Positions 1 to 11,697 of a stretch of 64,000 nt of DNA are shown piece by piece (position 1 is the stretch's first letter; each line of letters starts with the position of its first letter). The notes under the pieces were generated by a model. The model searched no databases. It was not told the DNA's origin and saw only the letters and a program-made list of their open reading frames with translations. The stretch comes from Venturia oleaginea (Eukaryota > Ascomycota > Dothideomycetes > Venturiales > Venturiaceae). The stretch spans positions 372,001 to 436,000 of the forward strand of contig JABMLP010000023.1 in NCBI GenBank assembly GCA_013176395.1, written 5' to 3'. Position numbers and translations under genes: made by a program.

Positions 1-1469
1 ATACCGAGCTTAGGTTTGTGAACTCCTACGTTACTCTTTACCTTGCTTGCGTGGTTGTTTTCTCACACTCAGGCTTTCAGCAAACAGCAAAGTAGTGAGA
101 TATACACGATTGGTGTTCTTCACTTCAAGGTCTACGTTATCAATTCAAGGCATTTGATTCCACTCATCCAACGGCTTTCGAAGACTCTTTCGTTTACGCC
201 GTTTCAGAAGTTTGTTGCGAGGAATATTTCGGGGTGTTCGAAGATAACGGTGGATTTGCATGGGGATGAGATGTTTATGAGGGACTTTATGCGGGCGGCG
301 AGGGATTCGTTGGCGCCGGGGGTGTATCTTGATTATCAGAATTCGAGAGCTGTGGAGAGTCTTGAGGGATTACTTGAAAAGACCTTTTCAAGATGTGAGG
401 GTGGTGGGGATGGTGGGAGGGTTGGGTTGTATGCGTGGGCTAAGCATGTCATTACTATTGCTTCCACGGATGGGATTTATGGTCGGACGAATCCTTTTCG
501 AGATAGAGAGGTTGAGAAGACTTTTTGGTATTTCCACGAAATCTCATCTTGTAGATATTGTACTGACACAGGTCATTTAGGACGTGGCATAAAGGCACAC
601 CAGCAATGGCTACGGGCTTCTCCATCTTCGCCCCTGCGGCGGTCAAAGCCCGCCGATACCTCCTCGACGCAATCAAAAAGTATCATCGTGGAGATTACAG
701 TGATGCCGCACAGGTTACTAAAGAACGAATCAGAGTGTTGCAAGATCATGGCGCCCCAGAAGAGGACGTGGCTAAAATGCAACTGAGTTTCAACATAGCT
801 CTCCTCCCCAATAGTGTCCCAACGACTTTCTGGACAATCTTCAATACCTTCTCTGACCCAAAATTACTCCAGAATGCACGGAACGAACTTGAAGAAAACG
901 CTGTTAAGCGTTCAGGCAGGGAAAAATACGAATTGGACGTCGCAGCCCTAAAAAATAGGTGTCCCATCCTCCTCTCCATCTTCGAGGAAACACAACGCCT
1001 ACAAACCGTCCACGCCAATATACGCGTAGTAGAAGAAGACACTCAAGTCAACTCATGGCGCCTCAAAAAAGGCAGTTTTCTCCAAATCCCCAATCAGCCA
1101 ATTCATTTCGATAGAGACCTCTGGGGCGACGATGCTGACGTATTCAATCCTGATCGTTTCCTTACTGAGAAAGATGGAGGATCGCCAAATTCGTTCCTGG
1201 CGTGGGGCGCGGCGCCGCATCTTTGTCCTGCGAGGCAATTCGCTTCTACTGAGATTTTGGTTATGCTTGCGCTTTTGGTTTTGAGGGTGGATTTGGTGCC
1301 GGTGGGAGGTTGTTGGAAGAGACCGGGTCCGGAATTTGGGGACGCCACGACGATTCTTGGGCCGGATGGGGAGGTGGAGGTGGATTTTGTGATGAGGGAT
1401 GGGTGGAATGGGGAATGGGTGATTGAGATGGGGGAGTCGAGGTCTAAGGTTCCTCTTGCATCGGGCTAG
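1..1469 (+). CDS. Cytochrome P450, 5' end outside window
   Basis: Heme-thiolate monooxygenase resembling fungal P450s related to the CYP7B/prostacyclin-synthase-like group; substrate unknown. One intron is clear: GT at 528 to AG at 580, containing TACTGACA. Splicing joins EKTFW to TWHKGTPAMATGF in phase, giving the usual helix-F region. A further acceptor probably lies at 72 (TTTTCTCACACTCAG), so the visible coding part is about 73-527 and 581-1469. Motifs seen: EETQR (the ExxR helix K), then FNPDRF, then the Cys-ligand loop WGAAPHLCPARQFA. The Cys is present, but the usual Gly two residues after it is Ala. The N-terminal anchor and first exon lie upstream of the window. Family assignment is firm, subfamily is not. 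Confidence 0.88.
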
Positions 1470-2457
1470 GTATTAAAATGACAAAAAGTGGCTGAGTTTG
1501 TTCGAGTTATAGGCCCGGGAAATATAATCCTACTTTGTTCAGTCTTGATAGAGGCAGTAAATTCAAGCATGTTTGAAAGGACTCTTTTTATCGATACGGG
1601 TAGGTCGGTACTGTCATGGTTTGTCTAACCAAGTAGTTTGCAAACTGACCACCGCTACTAAGAGAGTTATTGCTCTGTCAGAAACTCCTGTGGCAGTGAT
1701 TCTAATTCAAAGACCTCTTTCCACGTCAACGAACGGTAGCTACAGACTTGTGCAGGCATCTCTCGAGTATGTCAACATCGGCACCACTATGGAGCCCAAA
1801 TTAAGTAAGCTCAAATATACTAGCCTGCATCTAACAAGACCTGCCTCTTTCTTCTCCTACTAACGGCGTGTGATTGGAGCACAAGCTTGGGGCTGCTTGC
1901 AGGTCTGCAATATGCCAACACTCATCTTTCGCCCCTCTCAAATGTATAAAGACCAGAGAGAATCCTAGACCTGTCGGGTCGAGTTCCAACTGGGGTCCTC
2001 AGTGTAGGTGTCTCTGAAGAGATGTGTCTCGCTGCTTTTGAGGTCAAGCCGCGTCTGGTGTCGTGAGGATCGGTCGGTGTTCGCCTTCGAAGTCATCACA
2101 TTCAAAGCCGACTGCATCGCTGCCCGAGGAACGGCCGAGGAACGGTGGATTGAGAGATGGAGGTGTATAATTGGTATGCAGTGATATGGGCGTATAGAAT
2201 TGCTGGAAGATTGCCAATGCCAGCCCTGAGGATGTCTTGGCGAGAAGCTCAGCCACCATCTCTCCCGCTGTTCTCCTCCATCACCTTGCAATCGCATACG
2301 GAAACTGATCTGTATGGACTATGTCTCGTATCCGCATATGCGATATGGATCTCATCCCGATCGGCCTTGCTGTGACGTCGGCTGACCTTAAACCTCGAGA
2401 CACCCAGCTTTCCTTCTCCTAAGAACCAGGTTACCCGGAGCACCACCGAAGCTCATC
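1470..2457. other. Intergenic, no supported gene
   Basis: Only short ORFs without recognisable domains or plausible splice structure occur here. It presumably holds the P450 3' UTR and the promoter of the F-box gene that starts at 2458. Confidence 0.6.
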
Positions 2458-4761
2458 ATGGACGACATTCTACCATCCTATGGACAGGCCACGACGAGGG
2501 ACTACTGGCAGATCATATCTTCTTTCGTGAGATCTCAAGATCTCTGCGCCGCAGCCTTGGTGTCGAAAGAATGGAACCACATCTTCATTCCGCATCTTTG
2601 GGGCAATCCAGCATCACATTTTGGAAAAGAAAGCGATGCTGTTTACGTTGCTTTGGTGCGCTTCAAACGGACCTTGGCGTGGTCCCGACTGAGCACGCGA
2701 GAGCTTACGCATACTCTACATCTCCCGCCAGCCCAGTCCGAGCTATATGATGGTCCGCATGCTGAGTGGTTGTACGAGATCCTGCAAAGGCTGCCCAAGT
2801 TGCAATCACTCATCGTTTCTCAACTCCCATTCTTTGACCATGGAGCACTCTCCACTCTTGAGCATCTCAGCAGGCCAAACGCCCTTAACCAGAGTGTCTC
2901 GGCCATGTACAGCCTGCGACTGCTGGACGCGTCAAACTGCATCAATATTACTTCACGAGAGCTTTCTGCTGGCCTTCAACGTTTCCCGGCTCTGATGTAT
3001 CTAGATCTGTCGGGAACAGGATCAGCCAAGCATTCGACTGTTCTGTCGAATCTCTCTCACAATCCCTGCCTACAGATCTTGAAATTACAACGACTAGGCT
3101 TGACAGACGAGGACATCCGGGTTCTGGCACTCACTGTTGGCCACAATCTAAGAAGCCTCGACGTACGAGATAATCGAATTACCGACCGAGGGGTACGTAG
3201 CCTGGTCGCAAACTGTTTTGGAAAGGTCCCGAGTGAAGAAACCATAGGCAGCTCTGAGAGCGAGATTCTTCGATACTCGTCTTCCAGACCAGACTTCCAA
3301 ATGCTGGATGTCTTTCATACCGAAAGACAGGACAGCTATATACACACAAATCTTACCACGGGGTTCGTCAATTACACTGGCCTAGAAAGCGCTTCTGGCT
3401 CAGGAATCACGCATCTGTACATTTGCGGAAATACAATCACAATTGGAGGTGTAGCGCGTTTGCTGAAGACTTCCAAGCTGAATGTTCTCGACGTTGGTAA
3501 CGTTCTACCCAGCTTGAGTCCAACTTCGACCCTTCCAACGAGCCGACAGGAAGGTCTACTCGGTGCGGAGATCTTGGCCCCAGTCATTCAGACTGATGGG
3601 CAAGAAATGTCGTATCTGCGTATCAATCATGCAGTGGCTACGCAAGAAGTCCCCGCAGGACATGTCGCGGCAGAAATGGAAGATTCGTCCACCATTTTGT
3701 TTCCTAGCCACGCTGTGGAGCTCGATAGCAGCGAACAAACCGTCCATGAATTGCCAAACAGTGAGAGACAAGTCAGTGAGCTTCAAGGAGATATGGCCTT
3801 TGCAGAGCTCGAAGGCTCGCCAGTTCCTGTTGATCACAAACCGCCACAAAAACAGACTATTAATTCAACGCTACTATTTTCGCTCGAGCCTGCACCAGCA
3901 CTCTTGTCACCGTTGGATGCGACTGGAGGCCTTTTTTCTCCAGTCTCCGAGGCAGCATCTGAAAGGCATTCACCTAATGGCACACCAACGACAGCTTCCA
4001 CACTTGTGATACCCGTAGAAAGAACGCGGCACAAACGGACTTACTCTGGAGTTGTTGATGGGCATGCTGTAAAGCTGAGGCAGAGGCTCACCCAATCACA
4101 CTCACTTCATCCGTCCATGCTGCCAAATATGCAGACATTGGTACTGACAGACGTTCCGCAGAAGGCACACACCCCAGACATCGCTCAACATCTGATACGA
4201 TTTATTACCGACTGCGCCGAAGAGGCCAACTGGGCCAAGCTACAGGCCTCTGTTGGGTATGCCCTTCCACCAGGTCGTGATCGTCGCAGCGCAGAAAGAC
4301 AATACGCACGGTCTCTGTTCCCGTTACAAAGACTCGTCCTCGAAATGGCTCCAGATCTGCCAACAGTCAAGGCAACCGCTGGCTGGCGACGGGGCACAAA
4401 CCCAGCAGTAGCCTTCTCTTCTGTGCAAGATCCAGATTGTGAGGCTTTTTGGAGCGCAGCGCAGAACGACTTCTCCTTCTTCGGGGGAGAAGAATGTGGA
4501 CAGCCGGATACTGACGGAATGAGGCTCCCGCTTATAGCCTTGACCGAGAAGATGACTATTGCGCCTGATGATGTGGAGTATGGCAACATACCAGGACCGA
4601 AAGTGCTCAAAGCGCCACTTTTTGAAGTCCTACCTGAGATTTCAAAGTTCAGAAGAGCAAAGAAGGCACAATATGAGGATGCTGTTTCACGAGGGCTGAA
4701 AGATGTCTTCATTGACGGATTTTGGGATGGGGAGATTATCATCATCAGACCTCGAAAATGA
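2458..4761 (+). CDS. F-box / leucine-rich-repeat protein
   Basis: Single-exon gene of 767 codons. The N-terminus (about residues 10-55) reads as an F-box: YWQIISSFVRSQDLCAAALV followed by SKEWNHIFIPHLW. About ten degenerate leucine-rich repeats follow (for example LRLLDASNCINITSRELSAG, LMYLDLSGTG, LRSLDVRDNRITDRGVRSLV), up to roughly residue 350. The middle (about 370-530) is low-complexity and Ser/Pro/Glu-rich. The C-terminal third contains another LRR-like strand (MLPNMQTLVLTDVP) and a conserved-looking tail. F-box/LRR proteins are usually substrate adaptors of SCF ubiquitin ligases; that role is inferred from the family. The ATG at 2458 is the first in frame, just before the F-box. It faces the amidinotransferase gene tail to tail. 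Confidence 0.85.
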   Translation: MDDILPSYGQATTRDYWQIISSFVRSQDLCAAALVSKEWNHIFIPHLWGNPASHFGKESDAVYVALVRFKRTLAWSRLSTRELTHTLHLPPAQSELYDGPHAEWLYEILQRLPKLQSLIVSQLPFFDHGALSTLEHLSRPNALNQSVSAMYSLRLLDASNCINITSRELSAGLQRFPALMYLDLSGTGSAKHSTVLSNLSHNPCLQILKLQRLGLTDEDIRVLALTVGHNLRSLDVRDNRITDRGVRSLVANCFGKVPSEETIGSSESEILRYSSSRPDFQMLDVFHTERQDSYIHTNLTTGFVNYTGLESASGSGITHLYICGNTITIGGVARLLKTSKLNVLDVGNVLPSLSPTSTLPTSRQEGLLGAEILAPVIQTDGQEMSYLRINHAVATQEVPAGHVAAEMEDSSTILFPSHAVELDSSEQTVHELPNSERQVSELQGDMAFAELEGSPVPVDHKPPQKQTINSTLLFSLEPAPALLSPLDATGGLFSPVSEAASERHSPNGTPTTASTLVIPVERTRHKRTYSGVVDGHAVKLRQRLTQSHSLHPSMLPNMQTLVLTDVPQKAHTPDIAQHLIRFITDCAEEANWAKLQASVGYALPPGRDRRSAERQYARSLFPLQRLVLEMAPDLPTVKATAGWRRGTNPAVAFSSVQDPDCEAFWSAAQNDFSFFGGEECGQPDTDGMRLPLIALTEKMTIAPDDVEYGNIPGPKVLKAPLFEVLPEISKFRRAKKAQYEDAVSRGLKDVFIDGFWDGEIIIIRPRK

Positions 4762-5061
4762 AACTGGAACTGTGAGGAGCTTGGGTGCGTGATTCCATTA
4801 CGAACTACATTCTTGGTCCCGACCTATCCCATACAATGCCAACTCTGGGCACTTAGCAAACCAAGGTCACAGTGCCATACCGAATTCGATCCTGCATTGA
4901 TATATATTTTAGTCGATGATATGATTTCCCTCCCCTGCGCTCGGACTTGAGGCTTAGCTAGAATGCGAAGACATTGTAGAAGTATCAGGACTATCCAAGT
5001 ATCGTCCAACTTAGCCGTATCCTTCGAGTTTCAGCTGAGTGCCCTGGTACTGGATGAGATA
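4762..5061. other. Convergent intergenic spacer
   Basis: 300 bp between the stop codons of two converging genes, expected to hold both 3' UTRs. Nothing else is recognised. Confidence 0.6.
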
Positions 5062-6519
5062 CTACTTGATGCATGAACAATCTGATGGGTGCTGGTAGTG
5101 GTAGGGATTCTGGGTATGAACTGTTGGAGCAGCAGGATATTGGCGTGGCTGCGACTGTGACTGCGACTGCAGCTCCGTACCTTGTGACTGCAAGCGATAA
5201 AATCGATCTAGCATCAATTGCCGGCGGTACCGAACGAAGGCAGGGTCCTCCCTTAGAGCTTCCGAGGCTTCTGCTGGTGAATACCGATGCCATGTAGGCT
5301 CTGATAGTCGACCTCCCTCCATTCCTCCATCGGAGGCTTCATGGCCACGCCTCAAGTCCACGGTCGCACAGTGGAAACTACCACCAAGACAACCGACGTG
5401 CTTGAATGGTAGTTTGATACATTTCATGCCCAAGCTTTCAAACAGCCTGTGCATTTCGGTGTCTTGTTCCTCAGTTACCACCGTCTTGTGGTCCATGACA
5501 AGCACGTTCATTGCGAGATGTTCGTTGTGGCACATGAAGCTGGGAGGATACTCCGCCCAAATCTGCTTGATGGGAGCCGGCAAAAGTCTCCAGGTATCCA
5601 ATGGCTTATGTCTTCTCAGCTCTTTCAGATCCACCAACTCAGGATTGTAGAGGGCGGTTCCAGGAAACAACGGCGTCACAGTTGCATCGATATGCATCTC
5701 GGAGGTATTTCCCTTCTTCGGCTCGATGACAATCAATCTCCAACCATGTGGTAAATGCGACCTCACCCACTCGATACCCTTCTGATTCGTCGTATTGCTC
5801 TTGTGCGTCACCACAATCCCCTTCTCCAACTTTGTGAAATCGGCAGCATCGAAGGCGACTCTGCTATTATTGATAGCCCATCTCGCACCTTGCTGAATGT
5901 CAAAAATCCCATCTTCGCCAATCGTCTTGGTTTTCGGTGCCCTCACAATCTTAACCTTTCCATCGTCATCATGAGCAAGTGCATGCAACCACTCCCCATG
6001 CAAAAGCTCAACCTCATGTCTCCTGCAACCCCACGAGAAAGCACTCTCAATCACCGTCTCACCAACAACCATCAAGCCATCTCTCATCATGCTAGAGGTG
6101 TACCCACTCCCCTGGCCCTCCTGCCCATCCTTACTCTCATCAATCTTTACATTCCCCCAATCCACTTTCTCGGGTCTGTGAACCCGGACTCCCAATCCCT
6201 CCATTGCCTTGGCGAAGTTATCGAGTTCCCATGACGCTTTTTGGACAATTTCGGTGGGGATGGGGTTATTAGGTCGGAAGTGGTGGAGGTGGTATCTAGG
6301 GACGATATTTGCGGCTACGGCGATGGGGATGGAGGGGAAGTAGGAGTGTTCGCCTCGGCCAATCAGTACTTCTTTGAGGGGGGCGTATTCGTCGTTGGAG
6401 GAGATTTTGGGAAGTTCGTTTTGAAGGTTTTCGAAGAGGGTGGTGGGGGTTACAGGTTGTTGGGCACGATGGACCAGGCAGTACTCTGGGTCTTCGTGGT
6501 AATCGGTAAAACATTCCAT
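5062..6519 (-). CDS. Glycine/inosamine amidinotransferase-like enzyme
   Basis: Uninterrupted 485-codon frame of the amidinotransferase (pentein) family, close in motif order to animal L-arginine:glycine amidinotransferase. Seen in order: DEYAPLKEVLIGR (residues 43-55), matching the family's N-terminal NEWDPLxEVxVGR pattern; VAFDAADF with Asp224; KGIEWVRSHLP; MHIDATVTPLFPG with His276 and Asp278; and LGGSFHCATVDLRRG with Cys384. Asp, His and Cys are the catalytic set that moves an amidino group from arginine through a Cys-linked intermediate. The acceptor here is unknown (glycine, another amine, or a secondary-metabolite precursor). After about residue 430 the tail is Gln/Ser/Pro-rich and probably disordered. 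No targeting peptide is obvious. The ATG at 6519 precedes the conserved block by about 40 residues, as expected. Confidence 0.88.
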   Translation of the reverse strand: MECFTDYHEDPEYCLVHRAQQPVTPTTLFENLQNELPKISSNDEYAPLKEVLIGRGEHSYFPSIPIAVAANIVPRYHLHHFRPNNPIPTEIVQKASWELDNFAKAMEGLGVRVHRPEKVDWGNVKIDESKDGQEGQGSGYTSSMMRDGLMVVGETVIESAFSWGCRRHEVELLHGEWLHALAHDDDGKVKIVRAPKTKTIGEDGIFDIQQGARWAINNSRVAFDAADFTKLEKGIVVTHKSNTTNQKGIEWVRSHLPHGWRLIVIEPKKGNTSEMHIDATVTPLFPGTALYNPELVDLKELRRHKPLDTWRLLPAPIKQIWAEYPPSFMCHNEHLAMNVLVMDHKTVVTEEQDTEMHRLFESLGMKCIKLPFKHVGCLGGSFHCATVDLRRGHEASDGGMEGGRLSEPTWHRYSPAEASEALREDPAFVRYRRQLMLDRFYRLQSQGTELQSQSQSQPRQYPAAPTVHTQNPYHYQHPSDCSCIK

Positions 6520-7097
6520 GGTGGTTCTAGTTGTGGTGGATCGTGGGGTTGGAAGTGGAACTTGGGAGGGGGACGCTATTTATCATTTTGAGGGTGAAAA
6601 TGTATTTGGTCATTGTAACATGATACTTGGTAAGCATTCATCACTTCTCCGCCTTGAGATGCTGATATTGATGGTTTGTAGAATGGCTGTTGAAGAATTG
6701 TTTGGTCGATGTGGAGCTGGATTCGTGAGTGGTTGCGTATGATGGGGAAGCATCCAAAAATGAACTAATGTAATAGGTGTCCGCATCCTGCCTGAATGGT
6801 AAACCAACGGCGAAACTAATCCCAATCAGGTACACACTCTGAAACGAAGAGAACAACGAAGGAACCTCGTCTGAGAACTCCGGAGATGTGGGTTTGTCTC
6901 AATGTAGAACCACAACCTTATCCATCGCACGCTCAACCCTCAATAACTCCCTGCGCTCCTGCGAATACCCATTTACCATAGACAGCCCGAAACTCTTGTA
7001 CCGCCATCAACTAGTCTTCCATCACCTTCACCAACTGTTCATCAACAATCCTCCATCAAATAAACAGCAAATTTCTTCTCCAATCCCATCCAACCAC
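6520..7097. other. Intergenic, no supported gene
   Basis: Holds the upstream region of the amidinotransferase gene and the 3' side of the next minus-strand gene. ORFs on the plus strand from 6888 to 7319 are antisense low-complexity reading of the neighbouring gene. Confidence 0.55.
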
Positions 7098-8225
7098 CTA
7101 AGAACTCTTTCTCCCCTTCCTAGCAGCCCTAGCTCTCAACTGCTCAGCCTTCACAGCACCAAGCCTAGCCTCAAGACTCTCCCTACCACCCACACTCCAA
7201 CCCTCCTCCTTCCCCTCAACAACCTCCTCCTCCTCCTCCGCACCATCCATCTCCCATTCCCACTGCTGAACCATCCTCTTCCTCCCCTCCCTCGCCTCCA
7301 TCTTCTCCAACTCCGCTAACTGAGTTCGCCAGCGATTATCCAGCGATGGATCGTGTGGTAATGCGACTTTACGGAGGTTGGTAGGGTCGTGAGGGCCGTC
7401 TGGATTGAGGCCACCGGGGTAACGCGGGGTAAGGTGACGGTAGGTTGGTGAGTCTATGGATGGTGGTGGGGTGAGGAGGGGAATGAATCTTGAGTCCCAT
7501 GCTTGGATTTGGGGGTTCCAGCGTAGACCGGCGACGGCTATGTTTGGAGGTGGGTTTGTGGGTGTGTAGAGAGATTTTCGGGGTGCCGTGTTGGTACACG
7601 TAGGAGTATCAGTTGAAGAGTCATTGATGGGTTTGCCGATTGGTGCGATGGACCGACGTCGGGGTTTCTGAGGGAGGATTGGGCGGGAGCGTTGTGGTGA
7701 TGGGGTGTTCTGCTGATTGTTAGTGAAGTTGTGAAGAGCATGGGAAACTCACGTTGATCTTCTTGCGTGGCGAGGCTGTATCAAACTCGCCTGCATCCTG
7801 GCAATGCTTGCGCTCGCTGGTATTGCTCTCTTCGAGGTTCGAATGCTCGTGTGGTTGCTAAGAAGCAAATGTTAGCGAAGTCAATGTCGGGTGCTGAATG
7901 AACATACCTTGGTCTTCTTATTGATGGGGCTGATGAGTTCAGAGTCCTCATTGCGCTTACGCTTGCTCTCCGGTGGTGAGGTAGATGATGGAGAAGAGTC
8001 AGGTGGAGTAGGGAGACGAGTGGAGGAGTCATTTGTAAGGATTGATCGCAGGGGTGCAGATGGCTTGGGCTAGAGGGCATCAGTAACGAACACTTTGTAG
8101 AACGAGTGAGTACATACAGCAGCGGAGATGCGAGGGGCCTCAGGCTCAGCCTTGCGCTTCTTGACGAGACCGGCGCGGCTGGTGAGTGCGGCGCGTTCTT
8201 TCTTGTTAATGACGCTGTTAGACAT
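7098..8225 (-). CDS. Basic/proline-rich hypothetical protein, four exons
   Basis: Not recognised as a named family. Exons, in transcription order: 8225-8118, 8069-7908, 7857-7753, about 7712-7098. Three short introns use GTATGT, GTATGT and GTGAGT donors and TAG/CAG acceptors; all junctions are phase 0 and the frame stays open. The roughly 330-residue product starts MSNSVINKKERAALTSRAGL, is rich in Lys/Arg and Ser/Pro (including KKRKAEPE and SKRKRNE, which look like nuclear-localisation clusters), has a compact segment with RWNPQIQAWDSRFIPLL, and ends with a strongly charged helix (KMEAREGRKRMVQQWEWEMD) and a basic tail. A nuclear protein is a reasonable inference; function is unknown. Confidence 0.65.
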
Positions 8226-9633
8226 GGCGAATGATTTTTGGTAGGTAAGGAGATCAGGAGTTTGGTTTGATAAGAGGAGTGTCTTCGAAGAAAGAATATT
8301 CTTGAGAAGGAGATATCTTTGATGAAGAGAGGGGTGAGTTATTAGAGGGGAGTGGTGAAAAGAGGTCAGAAATCTTTCGAAGTAAGTGGCAGGCGGGGCT
8401 ATTGTCGTTTTTGATCATGTGTTTATATTGTCGGGGATTCTATCGAAGAATGCTGGCTTCCTTGATGTTGACAGTGTTCACAATAGGCACAGTGTACATG
8501 TGGCGCTTCTCTATTCATAAATCCGCGTCATGAGCGGAACAGAGAGTGGCCAGGAGACGGCCAACAACACTGGCTTGACATTTTCAGAGTACGGAATGGG
8601 GGATGTCAATGGAAACCGTCGGCCACTCAGTGCCACTATGGTAACGCCAGAATAGCCACCGAATCAGTTGTGAAATGAAGTCCTGGAGGCAGGTATATGC
8701 TAAGAGCGTACTGATCTTCCGAACTCCTTTGTTAATAGCCATCTTTTTACCCCTCTCAGGTCATGAGTGGATTCAATCTCTTTCCTCTCAGAAATGCCGG
8801 CTACTGAAGGTTGCTCGAGCAGAAGGGCATAGTTCAAGGCCCCGAGGTTATCTCCAAGGTTCCATGATTTTCGTCGATGGAATTGATATGCTGAGTTTGA
8901 GTGCTTAGGTATGCGAGAGAAAATCAAGGTGTTGCAATTCGAGACAATCTAAATGATCTACACGGGAGCTGGCTGAATCTATAGCCACTTGCTACGTGAT
9001 TGTGCTTGAAAATCCAATCAGGCTGTTGTTTGACTCGAGTGCTAATTGAAGACGTTGAGGAGTATCTGCGGAGTCAAAACAGTCCTGGAGAAATCCAACT
9101 GGCAGGACTCGTCTGTGCAATCGTTTTGTTGTTCCCTGAAATCCCAACTTCTTTCGCGCAGCTCTGCTTGGAATGGATGTCGAGGTCTACCGCATCCGTA
9201 TCATGGCATTGTTGATGCTTCCTGGTGGTTGCTTTCTGTCGGCGCTCGACACTGTCCGTCTCCGATATCGGTCGGCTTTCTTCACTTGTTTACCAACAAC
9301 TCAAGCAGTATGTCACTCGAATCTGACTTTCATTCAAAGGGCCATTTCAAGCTCTATATGCCTCATTCATTGCATCTGCTGACCTAAACTCACCATGCCG
9401 AGATTTTACTCAGCTTGCTTATGCATCCATCTAGCGCCGATCGTGCCTTGAAATGGATTGTTTGTGGTCTACAAACCTTCCTTCACGTCCTTCACTCGCA
9501 TGAGTGCTGCGTCGCAATCGACCGATAAGGCGCGCCGCGATGCAACCACTTCCGACAACTTCTTGTCTTCCCAGGCTCAGCATCGACCACCACCTTAACG
9601 CTTCCACGTACTTGCCATTCAAAGCACGCGAAA
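8226..9633. other. Intergenic, no supported gene
   Basis: About 1.4 kb between divergent genes (minus-strand ATG at 8225, plus-strand ATG at 9634). ORFs at 8675-8908 and 9000-9387 lack domains or consistent splicing, and I do not support them as genes. Confidence 0.55.
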
Positions 9634-11284
9634 ATGCTGGAAGACTCTTCGATGAGTGAAGGTTGGCTGGGGTACGTGATGGGCTGGAGAATGTATCCAC
9701 GCGCCCATGAGAACAGAATCAAGCCTTACGAGAAGACGTTCAAGCCGATTAGGCGCAAGTTTATGAAAGCCATATTCACAAACTTCATTGCCCTGCAGGT
9801 TTTGTTCCTTGTTCTATTCGCAGTGGGTAGGCCTCCCAACGCTCGAGTTACTTGTCGAACTAACATGCTTCAACCAGTACACCTTCGGATCACTCTATCA
9901 GCAAGGCGGACATGTCCATAACTTGAAGGTCCTTTACGTTGACTACGATGGAGGAGCCATTGGATCAGCGATTCGAACTGCTTATTCCGCACTGCAGTCA
10001 ACCAATTTTCCAACTCTCGTCGAATACTCTTCATCAGAATATCACTCTCCTCAAGACCTGCGACACGAAGTCTGTCACATTAGATACTGGGGCGCCGTCT
10101 TCACATCCCCAGGCGCCTCAAGCCGTCTCAACGACGCTATCACAACCAACTCGCCTTACAACAAGAGCCAAGCCCTCTCCTATATCTGGAACGAAGCTCG
10201 CTACTCTGCAATTATCGATTCCACAATCTCCTCAAGCATCCAATCCCTCTCATCCACCGCCCGCATAGTATACGCCACAAACAATAACTTTGCAAATCTC
10301 ACCACCTCAAGCCTCCCAATCATTGCAGACCCATGGCATCTGAATTCCGTAAACATTATGGTAACAACGCAAGGCTCGCGGCTGATCTACAACACTCTTG
10401 TCATCATCCTCATCTTAGTGCAAGAATTCTTCTACCTCGGAACCATCAATTCACTCTACGACGCTTTCCATATATACGCCCGTCTAAATCCACATCGCAT
10501 CATTTTCTTCCGATGTCTCATTTCTCTTTGCTACACTTTCGTAGGATCTCTCTGCGTCGCAGGAATGATCTGGGCCTTCCGGGCCGGCTGGGACGTCAAC
10601 GGGAACCAATTCGTTCTCACCTGGATGATATTGTGGCTCTTCGCACACGTGAATTTTCTCACCCTCGATGTGTTCACAGTCTGGCTTCCACCAACCTATA
10701 TACCCATGGCGCTCATTTCCTGGGTCATCCTAAACGTGACTTCCATTCTCCTTCCCTTTGAATTGAGTCCCGGGTTCTATAGGTATGGGTATGTCTTTCC
10801 GGCACATGAGGTCTATCACGTTTTACTCGATATCTGGAGTCGAGGGTGTAACCCTCAGCTTCACCATGCTCTTCCTGTCCTCTTCGCTCTCGAACTCTCC
10901 GGCTTCTTCATCTCAGCTCTTGGTATCCATCGACGCTGCCACTATGCGACCATAAAGGAAGAAAACGAGAAACAAGCTTTCCAGGATCATGTGGATAGGG
11001 CGCTGGCCTTTGAACTTGGAAAGAGAGAACAGGATAGGGCGGCGAGGAGAGAGGGTGTGGTACAAGGCTCCAATGAGTCCGAAGGAAGGGACGAAAAGAA
11101 TGAAAATATCGAGAGGACGGAGGAGGAGGAGCAGGTGGATGTGGAGAAGGACCGTGCCGAGTTGAGCAAGGCGATTTCGAGGGCTGACAGTAAGTCGAGG
11201 AGGGAGCGGCCACTTGATGGGATCAGTTTCGGACCTGCTTTTGGCTTCGGCTTGGGGCAGGATGGGGAGGAGAAGCGAGAGTGA
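9634..11284 (+). CDS. SNG1-like DUF3533 membrane protein
   Basis: Two exons, 9634-9822 and 9878-11284. The intron (GTGGGT to AACCAG) joins FLVLFA to YTFGSLYQQGG in phase, restoring the family's conserved first loop; 531 residues. The layout matches yeast SNG1 (nitrosoguanidine resistance) and fungal DUF3533/ABC-2-like proteins: a cytosolic N-terminus, TM1 at about 48-63, a large lumenal/extracellular domain starting with LKVLYVDYDGGAIG, then five or so TM helices (for example TLVIILILVQEFFYL, CLISLCYTFVGSLCVAGMIW, ALISWVILNVTSILL, VLFALELSGFFISAL). A highly charged Glu/Arg-rich cytosolic tail follows. Members are linked to drug or toxicant resistance and plasma-membrane lipid asymmetry; the exact role here is inferred only. 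Confidence 0.85.
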
Positions 11285-11697
11285 AAGGTCCCGCGATATA
11301 GCCTTGAGAAGAAACGAAGGGCTCGGTGGGACTATTTCCAGGTTTAGTATAACCAGCAAGCAGTGCAGCATAATCCAGCGACTTACATTCTTCGCCTTGC
11401 CGGGATATCATCGCCTGCGATGATTCCGTTTTGTCATCTGCTTGAACTCCCGAAGGCGGACTTATTCTCCTCCATTTGGATTCCTCATGAGTTTCTTTCT
11501 AGCCAGAGGCACGTCAAAGCAGTACCTAAGAATCAAGTGAGTTCATCTTCCTACCAACACCAACTATACCATGAAAGAGACTCCATCAGATTCACAAATC
11601 TGGACCCATCCATCGACAATAGCCATCAGACAAACACCAGCCTCGAACGCCCCACTCCCAACCCATGACAATATCGACATGACCTCATGATTGATTT
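11285..11697. other. Convergent intergenic spacer
   Basis: About 410 bp between converging stop codons. The 101-residue plus-strand ORF at 11363-11668 has no recognisable feature. Confidence 0.5.

Noticed and set aside
6888..7319. 143-residue plus-strand ORF
   Set aside because: Its Leu/Pro/Ser/Thr composition is the antisense image of the Glu/Lys-rich C-terminus of the real minus-strand gene.
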